The translations under genes and the position numbers were made by a program. A stretch of DNA of 64,000 nt. It comes from Paractinoplanes atraurantiacus. GTDB taxonomy: Bacteria; Actinomycetota; Actinomycetes; Mycobacteriales; Micromonosporaceae. Under the pieces are notes generated by a model. It had not been told where the DNA came from. It saw nothing but the letters and a program-made list of their open reading frames with translations, and searched no databases. Every line of letters starts with the position of its first letter. The stretch's first letter is position 1. This document shows positions 32,517 to 40,497 of this stretch, piece by piece. Location: assembly GCF_900215205.1 (NCBI RefSeq), contig NZ_OBDY01000040.1, positions 18,821 through 82,820 on the forward strand. The letters are read 5' to 3'.

Positions 32517-34102
32517 CACTTGCCGAGCTCGAAGGTGTAGGCCCGGATGATGTGCTCCTTCTCGACCGGCGACATGCTCAGCCAGAACAGGCGGACCTGG
32601 CTGTAGTGGTCGTCGAACGAGGCCGGGTTCTCCCTGATCTTGGGTGCTTCGGCGACGCGTACGGGGAAATCGAGGAAAGCCTGCTCTTTGTCACCCGCGG
32701 TGAACGGGTTGCCGCCGTCGAGCGAGTTCGGGCGGTACGGCGCCACCCCGGCGTGGACCGCGTGCTGGTGGAAGCCGTCGCGGAGCATGTCGTTGACGGG
32801 GGCGTGCGGCCGGTTGATCGGGATCTGCGAGAAGTTGGGGCCGCCGAGCCGGGTGAGCTGCGTGTCGACGTACGAGAAAAGCCGCCCCTGAAGCAGTGGA
32901 TCGTTTGTCACGTCGATGCCCGGGGGCAGGTTGCCGAGGTGGAAGGCCACCTGCTCGGTCTCGGCGAAGAAGTTGCGCGGGGTGCGGTTGAGCACCAGCT
33001 TGCCGACCCGCTGGACCGGCGCCAGCTCCTCCGGCACGATCTTGGTGGGGTCGAGCAGATCGATGCCGGCGAACGTCTCCTCGGGCGTGTCCGGGAAGAC
33101 CTGGATGCCGAGCTCCCACTCGGGGAACGCGCCGGACTCGATGGCGTCGTAGAGGTCGCGCCGGTGGAAGTCCGGGTCGACGCCCGACGTGATCTGCGCC
33201 TCCTCCCAGGTCAGGGAGTGCACGCCGAGCTTGGGCTTCCAGTGGAACTTGGCCAGGACGGTCTCGCCGGCGTCGTTGATCAGGCGGAACGTGTGGACGC
33301 CGAAGCCCTCCATGGTCCGGTACGAGCGCGGGATGCCCCGGTCGGACATGTTCCACATGGCGTGATGCTGGGCCTCGGTGTGCAGCGAGACGAAGTCCCA
33401 GAACGTGTCGTGCGCGCTCTGAGCCTGCGGGATCTCGCGGTCCGGGTGCGGCTTGCCGGCGTGGATGATGTCCGGGAACTTGATCGCGTCCTGGATGAAG
33501 AACACCGGCATGTTGTTGCCGACCAGGTCGAACGTGCCCTCGTCGGTGTAGAACTTCGTGGCGAAGCCGCGGGTGTCGCGGACGGTGTCGGCCGAGCCGC
33601 GCGAGCCGAGCACGGTCGAGAAGCGCACGAAGACGTCGGTCTCCTTGCCCTTCTTGAGGAAGCCGGCGCGGGTGACGCCCTCGGCGGTGCCGTAGCCGAC
33701 GAACACGCCGTGCGCCCCGGCGCCGCGAGCGTGCACGACGCGCTCGGGGATCCGCTCGTGGTCGAAGTGCGTGATCTTCTCGCGGAAGTGGTGGTCCTGC
33801 ATGAGGATCGGGCCGCGCGGGCCGGCCTTCAGCGAGTGGTCGGTGTCGCGCAGACGTGCGCCCTGCGACGTCGTCAGATAGGCGCCCTGCTGGCCTTTGG
33901 TCTCGGCGGGTGCGCCGGTTTCAGCTCCGGTGGGTGTACGGGTGTCCGGCGCACCGTGCTCTTTCTTCGGCGGCAGGGGCTCGACGGGTGTGGTGGGTTC
34001 CGCGACGGTCGGCGGAGCGCTCGAGGGCGCGCCGGGCACCGATGGGGTCAGCGCCTCGGCCACCTTTTCCTTGATCTTCTTAATCGGCTTGCTGGCTGCC
34101 AT
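31862..34102 (-). CDS. katE: Large-subunit catalase (HPII / KatE type)
   Basis: 746 residues, the length of clade 2 catalases. A Pro/Thr-rich N-terminal extension (about 1-75) precedes the catalase core: active-site RVVHARGAGAHG (distal His), VRFSTVLGSRGSADT, NNMPVFFIQDAIKFPD (distal Asn) and proximal haem ligand Tyr in RLFSYVDTQLTRLG. The last ~150 residues (GRIVGIVVGPDGTE, then LVIAPHGG) are the flavodoxin/DJ-1-like domain specific to large catalases. It degrades hydrogen peroxide in the cytoplasm. GGAGG lies 10 bases before ATG 34102 and a sigma-B-type promoter about 50 bases upstream, so expression is probably stress-induced. Confidence 0.95.
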   Translation of the reverse strand: MAASKPIKKIKEKVAEALTPSVPGAPSSAPPTVAEPTTPVEPLPPKKEHGAPDTRTPTGAETGAPAETKGQQGAYLTTSQGARLRDTDHSLKAGPRGPILMQDHHFREKITHFDHERIPERVVHARGAGAHGVFVGYGTAEGVTRAGFLKKGKETDVFVRFSTVLGSRGSADTVRDTRGFATKFYTDEGTFDLVGNNMPVFFIQDAIKFPDIIHAGKPHPDREIPQAQSAHDTFWDFVSLHTEAQHHAMWNMSDRGIPRSYRTMEGFGVHTFRLINDAGETVLAKFHWKPKLGVHSLTWEEAQITSGVDPDFHRRDLYDAIESGAFPEWELGIQVFPDTPEETFAGIDLLDPTKIVPEELAPVQRVGKLVLNRTPRNFFAETEQVAFHLGNLPPGIDVTNDPLLQGRLFSYVDTQLTRLGGPNFSQIPINRPHAPVNDMLRDGFHQHAVHAGVAPYRPNSLDGGNPFTAGDKEQAFLDFPVRVAEAPKIRENPASFDDHYSQVRLFWLSMSPVEKEHIIRAYTFELGKCYEQAIKERQLQSLANIDPVLCAEVATGLGLPAPKPTIELADPAPSPALSQVGAEWPPDGRIVGIVVGPDGTEVPGLAEVRETIQAAGMVPLVIAPHGGKVGGLPVQRTFATARSIEFDAILVGAAPVPAPDAIPARDDKAGAAATSVDPRVVLLLDEAWRHAKAIGAWGEGVEALASAGITSTPGVVTADSGAAALTQVQQLMAAHRVWERFPATVA

Positions 34103-34147
34103 TTTGCGTAGATCCTCCGGAACGTGGCGGATTGCGTCGCCACCCGG

Positions 34148-34172
34148 GTACCCGGCCCCGAAGCCGATAAAC
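34148..34172 (-). promoter_or_regulatory. Sigma-B-type promoter of katE
   Basis: On the minus strand GTTT (34172-34169), a 15-base spacer and GGGTAC (34153-34148) match the Streptomyces sigma-B consensus GTTT-N14-16-GGGTAC/T. It lies 46 bases upstream of the katE start, with a normal leader and ribosome-binding site. Sigma-B control of catalase genes is known in streptomycetes; here it is inferred from sequence. Confidence 0.65.
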
Positions 34173-34196
34173 GAACTTTGGAACCGATCAAGATCC

Positions 34197-34826
34197 TTAG
34201 AAGAAGTCGCCGAACCCGCCCGGGCCGTGCGGGCCGTGGTGGTCGAACAGCGCGTCGAAGATCATCATGCCGCCGAGGGCGCCGGCGCCGGCCGCGAGCG
34301 CGGTCTTCCACCACGGCGTCGAGTACCAGCCCGCGGGAACCGGACGGCCGCCGACGTAGCCGCCGGGGTAGTAGTACGGCGTCTGCGAGCTCGCCCGGGG
34401 CCCGGCCCAGTAGGTCTGGCCCTGCACGATCACCTGGCGGTCGTCGCTGAGCGTGCCGGTGTTCCGGCCGGCCGCGGGCAGCTCGGGACCGGGGTCGAGG
34501 CCCATGGCGAGGCGGGCCGCCCGTACGTAGGCCAGACCCTCCAGGGCCGTCTCGCGCGCCATGTCGAACTGCAGGGGCGTCTCGGCCCGGGCGAGCTGGC
34601 CGCCGGCCGCCTGGTGGCGTTCGGCCGCGTCGACCAGGGCCTGCCGGGCCGCCGGATCGTCACTGCTCAGGTTGACCAGTTGGCCGCCGAGGCGCTCGTA
34701 CCAGCGCTGAGCCTCGGCCCGGGCGTCACTGAGGGCGTTGTGCCGTTGTCCGCTTGTGGTGCGCCGGCCGGAGAAGAGGAGAGCCGCACCGACTCCGAAC
34801 ACCAGCGCCAGAACCAGGAGTGCCAT
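34197..34826 (-). CDS. Hypothetical membrane-anchored protein
   Basis: 209 residues: an N-terminal membrane helix (MALLVLALVFGVGAALLF), a long helical region (residues 28-105, ALSDARAEAQRWYERLGGQL, likely coiled coil), a Gly/Pro/Tyr-rich linker (TPYYYPGGYVGGRPVP), a second hydrophobic segment (TALAAGAGALGGMMIFDALF) and a His/Gly-rich tail ending GGFGDFF. I do not recognise the family. It is upstream of and codirectional with katE but separated by that gene's own promoter. Confidence 0.7.
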   Translation of the reverse strand: MALLVLALVFGVGAALLFSGRRTTSGQRHNALSDARAEAQRWYERLGGQLVNLSSDDPAARQALVDAAERHQAAGGQLARAETPLQFDMARETALEGLAYVRAARLAMGLDPGPELPAAGRNTGTLSDDRQVIVQGQTYWAGPRASSQTPYYYPGGYVGGRPVPAGWYSTPWWKTALAAGAGALGGMMIFDALFDHHGPHGPGGFGDFF

Positions 34827-34960
34827 GACCCGAAGGTAGGCGCGGCGTCTGTGCGGTCCCTATGTCGTCGCTGTGCGTAGGTGACGGTCAGGTATCAGGC
34901 TCGTGACAGTCGTTACACCGACTTTCCTCGCGCGAGCAAGGTCGCTATGGTCTGTCGATG

Positions 34961-34978
34961 TCCCATCAGCCTATGGGA
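34961..34978. promoter_or_regulatory. Inverted repeat upstream of metN
   Basis: TCCCAT, six bases, ATGGGA, located 27-44 bases before the metN start in the 178-base gap between divergent genes. Possible operator for a methionine- or SAM-responsive regulator. No riboswitch fold was recognised in this gap. Confidence 0.35.
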
Positions 34979-35004
34979 TATCTAGGTTTTAAGGGTGCTT
35001 CTTC

Positions 35005-35970
35005 TTGATCGAGATAACGGGACTCCGGAAGACCTACCGGAGCCGCGGCCGTGAGGTGCGCGCCGTCGACGGCGTCGACCTCACCGTGGGTGAGGGTGAC
35101 GTCTTCGGCGTGCTCGGGCAGAGCGGCGCCGGCAAGAGTACGTTGCTGCGCTGCGTGAACATGCTGGAACGGCCCGACGAGGGGCGGATCACGGTCGGCG
35201 GGGTCGACCTGACCTCGCTGAACCGGAAAAGGCTGCGGCTCGCCCGGCACGGCATCGGGATGATCCACCAGCACTTCGCGCTGTTGTCGTCGCGGACCGT
35301 GGCCGGCAACATCGCGTTCGCGCTCGAGGTCACCGGCGAGCCCCGGGCCGCCCGCAAGGCCCGCGTGTCCGAGCTGATCGACCTGGTGGGTCTCAGTGGG
35401 CGCGAGGACGCGTACCCCTCGCAATTGTCCGGAGGTCAGAAGCAGCGCGTGGGCATCGCCCGGGCGCTGGCCGCGCGGCCCAAGGTCCTGCTGTCGGACG
35501 AAGCCACGTCGGCGCTCGACCCGGAGACGACCGACTCCATCCTGCGGCTGCTGCTCGACCTCAACCAGCGGCTCGGCCTCACGATCCTGCTGATCACCCA
35601 CGAGATGGGCGTCGTGAAGAAGATCTGCCACTCGGCGGCCGTGATGCGCGATGGCAAGTTCGTCGAGTCCGGCCCGGTCGCCGACCTGTTGCACCACCAG
35701 GGTTCCGAACTCGCACACGGCCTGTTCCCCCTCGCCGCACGCTCATCGGAGCCGGGCGCGACCCTCATCGACGTCACCGCCAGCGGAGAGGACGCCGACG
35801 CGCCCCTCACCGGCCTGGCCCGGCGCTTCGACTTCCGGATCCTCGAAGGCTCCGTCGAGACGCTGGCCGCCACCCGCGCCGGACGCTGGCGGCTGGCCCT
35901 CACCGGTGACGCCGCCCCGCAGATCGAGTTCCTGCGGTCGCACGGCGCCCAGGTGGAGGTAGTGGCATGA
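35005..35970 (+). CDS. metN: Methionine ABC transporter ATPase MetN
   Basis: 321 residues. Walker A GQSGAGKST (38-46), Q-loop IHQHFALLSSRTV, signature LSGGQKQRVGIARAL, Walker B VLLSDEATSALD and switch LLITHEMGVVK; these MetN hallmarks are followed by a C-terminal regulatory domain (residues ~245-320, FDFRILEGSVETLAATRAG, the NIL domain that binds methionine for feedback inhibition). TTG 35005 has AAGGG nine bases upstream. First gene of metNIQ. Confidence 0.92.
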   Translation: MIEITGLRKTYRSRGREVRAVDGVDLTVGEGDVFGVLGQSGAGKSTLLRCVNMLERPDEGRITVGGVDLTSLNRKRLRLARHGIGMIHQHFALLSSRTVAGNIAFALEVTGEPRAARKARVSELIDLVGLSGREDAYPSQLSGGQKQRVGIARALAARPKVLLSDEATSALDPETTDSILRLLLDLNQRLGLTILLITHEMGVVKKICHSAAVMRDGKFVESGPVADLLHHQGSELAHGLFPLAARSSEPGATLIDVTASGEDADAPLTGLARRFDFRILEGSVETLAATRAGRWRLALTGDAAPQIEFLRSHGAQVEVVA

Positions 35971-36623
35971 CCTGGTCCGAGGTCTTCGACCTGCTCTGGG
36001 TGGGCCTGCAGGAGACCGCCTGGATGGTCTTCGTGTCGACAGTGCTGACCGCGATCGGCGGGCTGCTGCTCGGCGTCCTGCTCGTGCTCACCGCGCCCGG
36101 CGGACTGCTGTCGGCGCCGCCGCTCTACTCGGTGCTCGGCCTGATCGTGAACATCACCCGGTCGCTGCCGTTCATCATCCTGCTCGTCGCGGTCATCCCG
36201 TTCACCCGGGCCGTGGTCGGCACGACGATCGGCACCGACGCGGCCATCGTGCCGCTGACCATCGGCGCCATCCCGTTCTTCGCCCGCATCGTCGAGGCCG
36301 CGCTGCGCGAGGTGCCCAGCGACGTCATCGCCGCGGCCACCGCGATGGGCGCCACCCGCACCCAGATCGTCGGCAAGGTGCTGCTCCGCGAGGCCCGGCC
36401 CGGCCTGGTCGCCGGGCTGACCATCACGGTCATCGCGCTGGTCGGCTACTCGGCCATGGCCGGCGTGGTCGGCGGCGGTGGTCTCGGTGACCTGGCCATC
36501 CGCTACGGCTACCAGCGCTTCGAGACCGAGGTCATGGTCGCGACCGTCGCCGCGCTCGTCGTCTTCGTCCAACTCGTACAGATGGCAGGCGATCTGATCG
36601 TCCGCCGGCTCTCCCACAAATAG
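35967..36623 (+). CDS. metI: Methionine ABC transporter permease MetI
   Basis: 218 residues, five membrane helices. MetI features: NITRSLPFIILLVAVIPFTR, PLTIGAIPFFARIVEAALREV (the coupling-helix region) and GVVGGGGLGDLAIRYGYQRF near the C-terminus. ATG overlaps the metN stop (ATGA). Forms the membrane channel of the D/L-methionine importer. Confidence 0.92.
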   Translation: MTWSEVFDLLWVGLQETAWMVFVSTVLTAIGGLLLGVLLVLTAPGGLLSAPPLYSVLGLIVNITRSLPFIILLVAVIPFTRAVVGTTIGTDAAIVPLTIGAIPFFARIVEAALREVPSDVIAAATAMGATRTQIVGKVLLREARPGLVAGLTITVIALVGYSAMAGVVGGGGLGDLAIRYGYQRFETEVMVATVAALVVFVQLVQMAGDLIVRRLSHK

Positions 36624-36635
36624 AAAGGTTCTCTT

Positions 36636-37451
36636 GTGCGCCGCTCCATCACCGCCCTCGTAGCGTCCGCTTCCCTCCTGTTGGGGCTGGCCGCTTGCGG
36701 TTCTTCTGACTCTTCCGAGGCGTCCTCGGACACCTTGAAGGTCGGCGTCAGCCCGGTTCCGCACGGGGAGATCCTGAAGTACGTCGCGGACAACCTGGCC
36801 TCCAAGGAGGGCCTCAAGCTGGACATCGTCGAGTTCAACGACTACATCCAGCCGAACGTGGCCCTGAAGGAGAAGCAGCTCGACGCCAACTACTTCCAGC
36901 ACATCCCGTACCTGGAGGAAGAGGTCGCGTCCAAGGGCTACAAGTTCACCGCGCTCAAGCCGGTGCACATCGAGCCCCTCGGCGTCTACTCCAAGACGGT
37001 CAAGAGCCTGGCCGAGGTGCCGTCCGGCGGCATCGTGGCCATCCCGAACGACCCGTCGAACTCGGGCCGCGCCCTGAGCCTGCTGGCCAAGAACAACCTG
37101 ATCAAGCTGAAGGACGGCGTCGGCGTCAAGGCCACCGAGAAGGACATCACCGACAACCCGAAGAACCTGAAGTTCAAGGCCCTCGAGGCGGCCCAGCTGC
37201 CCCGTAGCCTCGAGGACACGGCGATCTCGGTCATCAACGGCAACTACGCCATCGAGACCGGCCTCAAGCCGGCCACGGACTCCCTGGCCCTGGAGTCCGG
37301 CGACGACAACCCGTACGCCAACCTGGTCGTGGTCCGCACCGGCGACGAGAACGACGCCCGCGTGCAGAAGCTCGAGAAGCTGCTGCACAGCCCCGAGGTG
37401 AAGAAGTTCATCACCGACAAGTACCAGGGCTCGGTCCTCCCGGCCTTCTGA
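36636..37451 (+). CDS. metQ: Methionine-binding lipoprotein MetQ
   Basis: 271 residues. Signal peptide with lipobox LAAC (Cys21), then the NlpA/MetQ core: LKVGVSPVPHGEILKYV, FNDYIQPNVALKEKQLDANYFQHIPYL and VAIPNDPSNSGRALSLL, with the family's methionine-contacting Asn/His region. GTG 36636 has GAAAGG 7 bases upstream and follows metI by 12 bases. Outer-face binding protein of the importer. Confidence 0.93.
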   Translation: MRRSITALVASASLLLGLAACGSSDSSEASSDTLKVGVSPVPHGEILKYVADNLASKEGLKLDIVEFNDYIQPNVALKEKQLDANYFQHIPYLEEEVASKGYKFTALKPVHIEPLGVYSKTVKSLAEVPSGGIVAIPNDPSNSGRALSLLAKNNLIKLKDGVGVKATEKDITDNPKNLKFKALEAAQLPRSLEDTAISVINGNYAIETGLKPATDSLALESGDDNPYANLVVVRTGDENDARVQKLEKLLHSPEVKKFITDKYQGSVLPAF

Positions 37452-37481
37452 TCCGACGATGGCGGGCGCGATACTTCAGCC

Positions 37482-37787
37482 GTGCCTGACCGACCTGAGA
37501 TCGTCTGCATCTGTGGCTCCCTCCGGTTCGCCGAGGAAATGAACTCGGCGAACCGGGAACTGACCTTGGCCGGCGTCATCGTCGTCGCGCCGGCCGCCTT
37601 CCCTTTTTCACCGGAAGACGACCAGAAGGCTGCCCTGGCCGCCCTCCACCTGCGCAAGATCGATCTGGCCGACCGGGTCCTGGTCGTCAACCCGGGCGGA
37701 TACATCGGCGAGACCACGACCAGGGAGATCGCCTACGCCCGCGCCTGCGGCAAGCCGGTCTCGTTCACCGACGGCCAGAATCGCTGA
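37482..37787 (+). CDS. Nucleoside 2-deoxyribosyltransferase-like small protein
   Basis: 101 residues. VCICGSLRFAEEMN at the N-terminus and VLVVNPGGYIGETTTREIAYARACGKPV at the C-terminus match the compact Rossmann-like fold of nucleoside deoxyribosyltransferase-related and DUF4406-type proteins, with the catalytic-type Glu in TREIAYA. Function in vivo is unknown. GTG 37482 follows GATACT by six bases with no ribosome-binding site, so it may be leaderless. The last 55 bases overlap the convergent kinase gene. Confidence 0.7.
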   Translation: MPDRPEIVCICGSLRFAEEMNSANRELTLAGVIVVAPAAFPFSPEDDQKAALAALHLRKIDLADRVLVVNPGGYIGETTTREIAYARACGKPVSFTDGQNR

Positions 37788-38335
37788 ACCCACTCCGGCC
37801 AGCTCCCCTCCCCCGACGGCGGGACGGCCGGAAAAGACCCGGAGAACTCGTCGGCGCCGGGCACCTCGAACATCTCCCGCCAGGGGCCGAGCTCCGCCTC
37901 CGCCATGGGGAACGTCAGCTCCGGCGTGTGCTTCCAGCGATGCTGAATCCGGCTCCACTGCACGTCACGCTCCACCGGCAGGTACACGATCTCACTGGCC
38001 GCACCCACCGACCCGGCCAGCCAGCGCAGCGCGGAGCGCTCATCGCGCGACCAGAGCCCGAAGTCGAGAACGACGCTCAGTCCCAGGCGCAGCGTGTCGA
38101 GGGCCAGCGTGATGAGCAGGCCTTCCAGCAGCCACCGCTTGCCGTCCGGCCGCTCCTGGTGACGGTCGTCCTGACCGAAGAGGGTGAGCGCCCAGTGGTC
38201 GGGGGTGAGTCGCAGGGCGCCGTGCTCGGCCGCGAGCTCCCGCGCCCGCACGGTCTTCCCCGAGCCGGGAAGGCCCACCATCAGGAATAGTGTGGGTGCC
38301 CGATCCGCCGGCATCTTTCGCACCGCCTCGTTCAT
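37733..38335 (-). CDS. P-loop ATP-binding protein (zeta-toxin/AAA_33-type kinase)
   Basis: 200 residues from ATG 38335. Walker A LFLMVGLPGSGKTV near the N-terminus, DHWALTLFG and VVLDFGLWSRDERSALR (Walker B region) follow, typical of small-molecule kinases such as AAA_33. The substrate is unknown. No antitoxin-like gene is adjacent, so a toxin role is not supported. The frame is open to 38398, but the chosen ATG gives a normal N-terminus. Confidence 0.75.
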   Translation of the reverse strand: MNEAVRKMPADRAPTLFLMVGLPGSGKTVRARELAAEHGALRLTPDHWALTLFGQDDRHQERPDGKRWLLEGLLITLALDTLRLGLSVVLDFGLWSRDERSALRWLAGSVGAASEIVYLPVERDVQWSRIQHRWKHTPELTFPMAEAELGPWREMFEVPGADEFSGSFPAVPPSGEGSWPEWVQRFWPSVNETGLPQARA

Positions 38336-38473
38336 GTGGTCATGATGCCCGGCCGTCACCCACAAGCACTCGCGACCAGCCAGGCCGCGCGAGGGCACAG
38401 CCGCATTTCCTCGGGACGTGCGGCTCCCCCGTCAACCACGCGCCTTAGGCACCGCTTCCGTGTAGACCGGGCG

Positions 38474-38907
38474 ATGGAAGCCAGTCAGTTGGCGAGGCGC
38501 CTGTTCGAACTCCTCCTAGTTCCGAGAGTCCGCAAACTCCTCGCGGATGGTGGGGTGGCCGCGTCCAGATCATCGTGAATGACGACTCTCCACAGTTGCC
38601 CTGGGAGCTGGTGCACGACGGCCGGGAATTCGTCGCTGGAGCTGCCGGTCATCACGACGCCGGCAAAACTCGGCGGTGCGCAGGTGACCTCCCCGTTCCC
38701 AGCCGAGATACTGAGAGTGGAGGCGGATCGATGAACCGCTTCGACGCTGATTTCGGTCCGGTGAGCACGACGAGCGTCGAGCTGTTCGGTGGCGGAGTCC
38801 GGATGGCGGTCCTCTCCGCCTGTCAGACAGCGATAGGAGGGCGGAGGAGGGCACCTACCGCCGAAACACCGCGTTCCGCATGTCCCCCGCACTCGGTATC
38901 CATGTGA
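38474..38907 (+). pseudogene. CHAT-protease domain relic
   Basis: Pieces of a caspase-like CHAT domain in two frames: ARRLFELLLVPRVRKLLADGG (from ATG 38474), then VQIIVNDDSPQLPWELVHDG (frame change near 38565), a non-homologous stretch, and finally GGGVRMAVLSACQTAIGG, the strand carrying the catalytic Cys. The His-containing middle is missing. Clearly not a functional protease; a deleted and frameshifted remnant. Confidence 0.55.
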
Positions 38908-38946
38908 TCGGGATGACAGCTCCGCCGCCATCGCCACCACCGTGAG

Positions 38947-39684
38947 TCATCGAGCCGGGCCGCCGCAGCGGCGGCCTCGTACGACGAGGAAGGGCGGAAG
39001 CCCCGCGCGATGGGGCTGATGGTCGATGAGCCGCTGGTCCGGCTGTGGTTCGGCGATGACCTCGATGGCGAAACGCTCGGCGATCAGGGCCATGAGGTAG
39101 CGCGACAGAGTGCGGTGCTGATTGCCGGCACGCCGGACGCCGGACGGGTTGGCCGACCTCCAGAAGCCCTGAGCGAAGTAGTCCCCGACGATCCGCCGGC
39201 TCGTGCCGTCGCCGGAGTCGGCCCAACCGGCGTGCGGGGCCTCGAAACAGGGGTGCGGGACGGTGAAAGCCAGCCTGCCGCCCGGTGCCAGGACCCGCCG
39301 AACGGACCGGAGAGCGGCTTCGAGGTCGGGCACATTGTTGAGGGAGAGCCCGGCGGTGACCCACTCGGCGGAGCTGTCACTGACGGTGGCCAGGGTGGTG
39401 CCGTCGTCCACCGCGTAGGTGGCGCCACAGGGGTCGGCGGCTTCGATCGATCTGGCGTGTTCGACAAGGCGCTCCGTCGGGTCGATACCGACGACGGTCG
39501 CCCCGCGGGCGGCGACGGCACGCGTCATGAGCCCTTCCCCGCACCCGAGGTCGACAACTCGGGCACCCGACATGTCCCGGGGCAGGACCGCGAGGAGAGC
39601 GTCGCGGGCGAAGTCATGCATCGGTGAGCCGCGGTCGAGGTGAGCGGCATACCAGTCAGCGATGGTGTCCCAGTTGTCTTCCAC
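38947..39684 (-). CDS. Class I SAM-dependent methyltransferase
   Basis: 245 residues. Motif I RVVDLGCGEGLMTRAVAARG (about 42-61), acidic motif II GIDPTERLVEHAR, LRSVRRVLAPGGRLAFTVPHP as motif III, of the UbiE/Methyltransf_11 type. GTG 39684 has GAGG 7 bases upstream. Last gene of a leftward cluster of two methyltransferases and a small protein. Substrate unknown. Confidence 0.85.
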   Translation of the reverse strand: MEDNWDTIADWYAAHLDRGSPMHDFARDALLAVLPRDMSGARVVDLGCGEGLMTRAVAARGATVVGIDPTERLVEHARSIEAADPCGATYAVDDGTTLATVSDSSAEWVTAGLSLNNVPDLEAALRSVRRVLAPGGRLAFTVPHPCFEAPHAGWADSGDGTSRRIVGDYFAQGFWRSANPSGVRRAGNQHRTLSRYLMALIAERFAIEVIAEPQPDQRLIDHQPHRAGLPPFLVVRGRRCGGPAR

Positions 39685-39693
39685 AAGGCGACC

Positions 39694-39933
39694 TCACATG
39701 CCGAGAGGCGCGCTGACCTGAAGGCGCCGGTCGAGGGCGGCGACCAGCGGATCCGCCAGATCGGCCCGGATGTCGAGCGCCCAGGGGCGCAGAGCGGTCA
39801 GAAAACCGGCGAGATCATGCTGTACGTCAGCCAGCAGCTTCGGAAGGTCATCGCGCGGGATGTCGATGTGTGGCTCGTCCGGGCCGACGGCGGTCGCGAA
39901 CCACTGCTCCAGCACCGGCGTCAGCCTGATCAT
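39694..39933 (-). CDS. Hypothetical protein (79 aa) between methyltransferases
   Basis: Small soluble, acidic helical protein (LVAALDRRLQVSAPLGM at the end) with no recognised domain. Its ATG overlaps the stop of the upstream methyltransferase (ATGA) and its stop lies 9 bases before the next methyltransferase, so it is embedded in the operon. Possibly a partner or a split part of the upstream enzyme. Confidence 0.55.
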   Translation of the reverse strand: MIRLTPVLEQWFATAVGPDEPHIDIPRDDLPKLLADVQHDLAGFLTALRPWALDIRADLADPLVAALDRRLQVSAPLGM

Positions 39934-40460
39934 CGCCCGAGCGCGTTTGATGGGCCGGGCGGGCGCTGGGCTGACACTGCCGCTCGGGTGCCGGTCACGG
40001 TGGTGGTGATGTTGGTGAAGTGGGCTTGTCTCAGGGCGCTGGTTGCTCGGGCGGCTATCGCCTCTATCGCCATGCGGGTCGGGCGCTCGGCGAAGACGTG
40101 GAAGGTGCCGCCGGGGGCCAGGAGGCGGCCGATCTGGTCCAGCAGGCCGGGTGGGGTGCCGAGCCAGAAGAGGCTCACGTTGACGGCGAAAACGGTGTCG
40201 AACGAGCTGTCTGGCAGGTCGGCCTCTTCGATGGCCAGCTGGCGGACCTCGACGTGGCCGGAGCGGATGTGGGCGGCGTTGCGCTCGCGGGCCAGCCGCA
40301 CCGCGCCGGCCGCACGGTCGATGGCGAGGAGGTGGCCTGTGGTGAGGTGGTCGGCGACCCTGGCCGCGGTGGCGCCGCTGCCGCAGCCGATCTCCAGCAG
40401 CCGGTCGGCCGGACCCACCGGGAAGATCTCCGCCCGGTTCAGGAGTGCGTTCGCGCCCAT
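39930..40460 (-). CDS. Class I SAM-dependent methyltransferase, short
   Basis: 176 residues with motif I RLLEIGCGSGATAARVADHL, LLAIDRAAGAVRLA, DSSFDTVFAVNVSLFW and LLAPGGTFHVF. The N-terminal cap helices of many relatives are absent (it begins MGANALLNRAE close to motif I), so it is at the short end of the family. It is 37 bases downstream of the FAD monooxygenase on the same strand. Confidence 0.8.
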   Translation of the reverse strand: MGANALLNRAEIFPVGPADRLLEIGCGSGATAARVADHLTTGHLLAIDRAAGAVRLARERNAAHIRSGHVEVRQLAIEEADLPDSSFDTVFAVNVSLFWLGTPPGLLDQIGRLLAPGGTFHVFAERPTRMAIEAIAARATSALRQAHFTNITTTVTGTRAAVSAQRPPGPSNALGR

Positions 40461-40497
40461 AGCGGTCCCTACGGTACCCGCTTGATCGACGCAGCCG

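Noticed and set aside
31658..34111. 817-codon plus-strand frame over katE
   Set aside because: Antisense of the catalase; composition typical of shadows.
34827..35004. SAM riboswitch before metN
   Set aside because: No recognisable S-box or SAM-II/IV core; only a short inverted repeat.
37733..38335. Zeta-type toxin of a toxin-antitoxin pair
   Set aside because: The P-loop kinase fold is compatible, but no epsilon-like antitoxin gene is adjacent.
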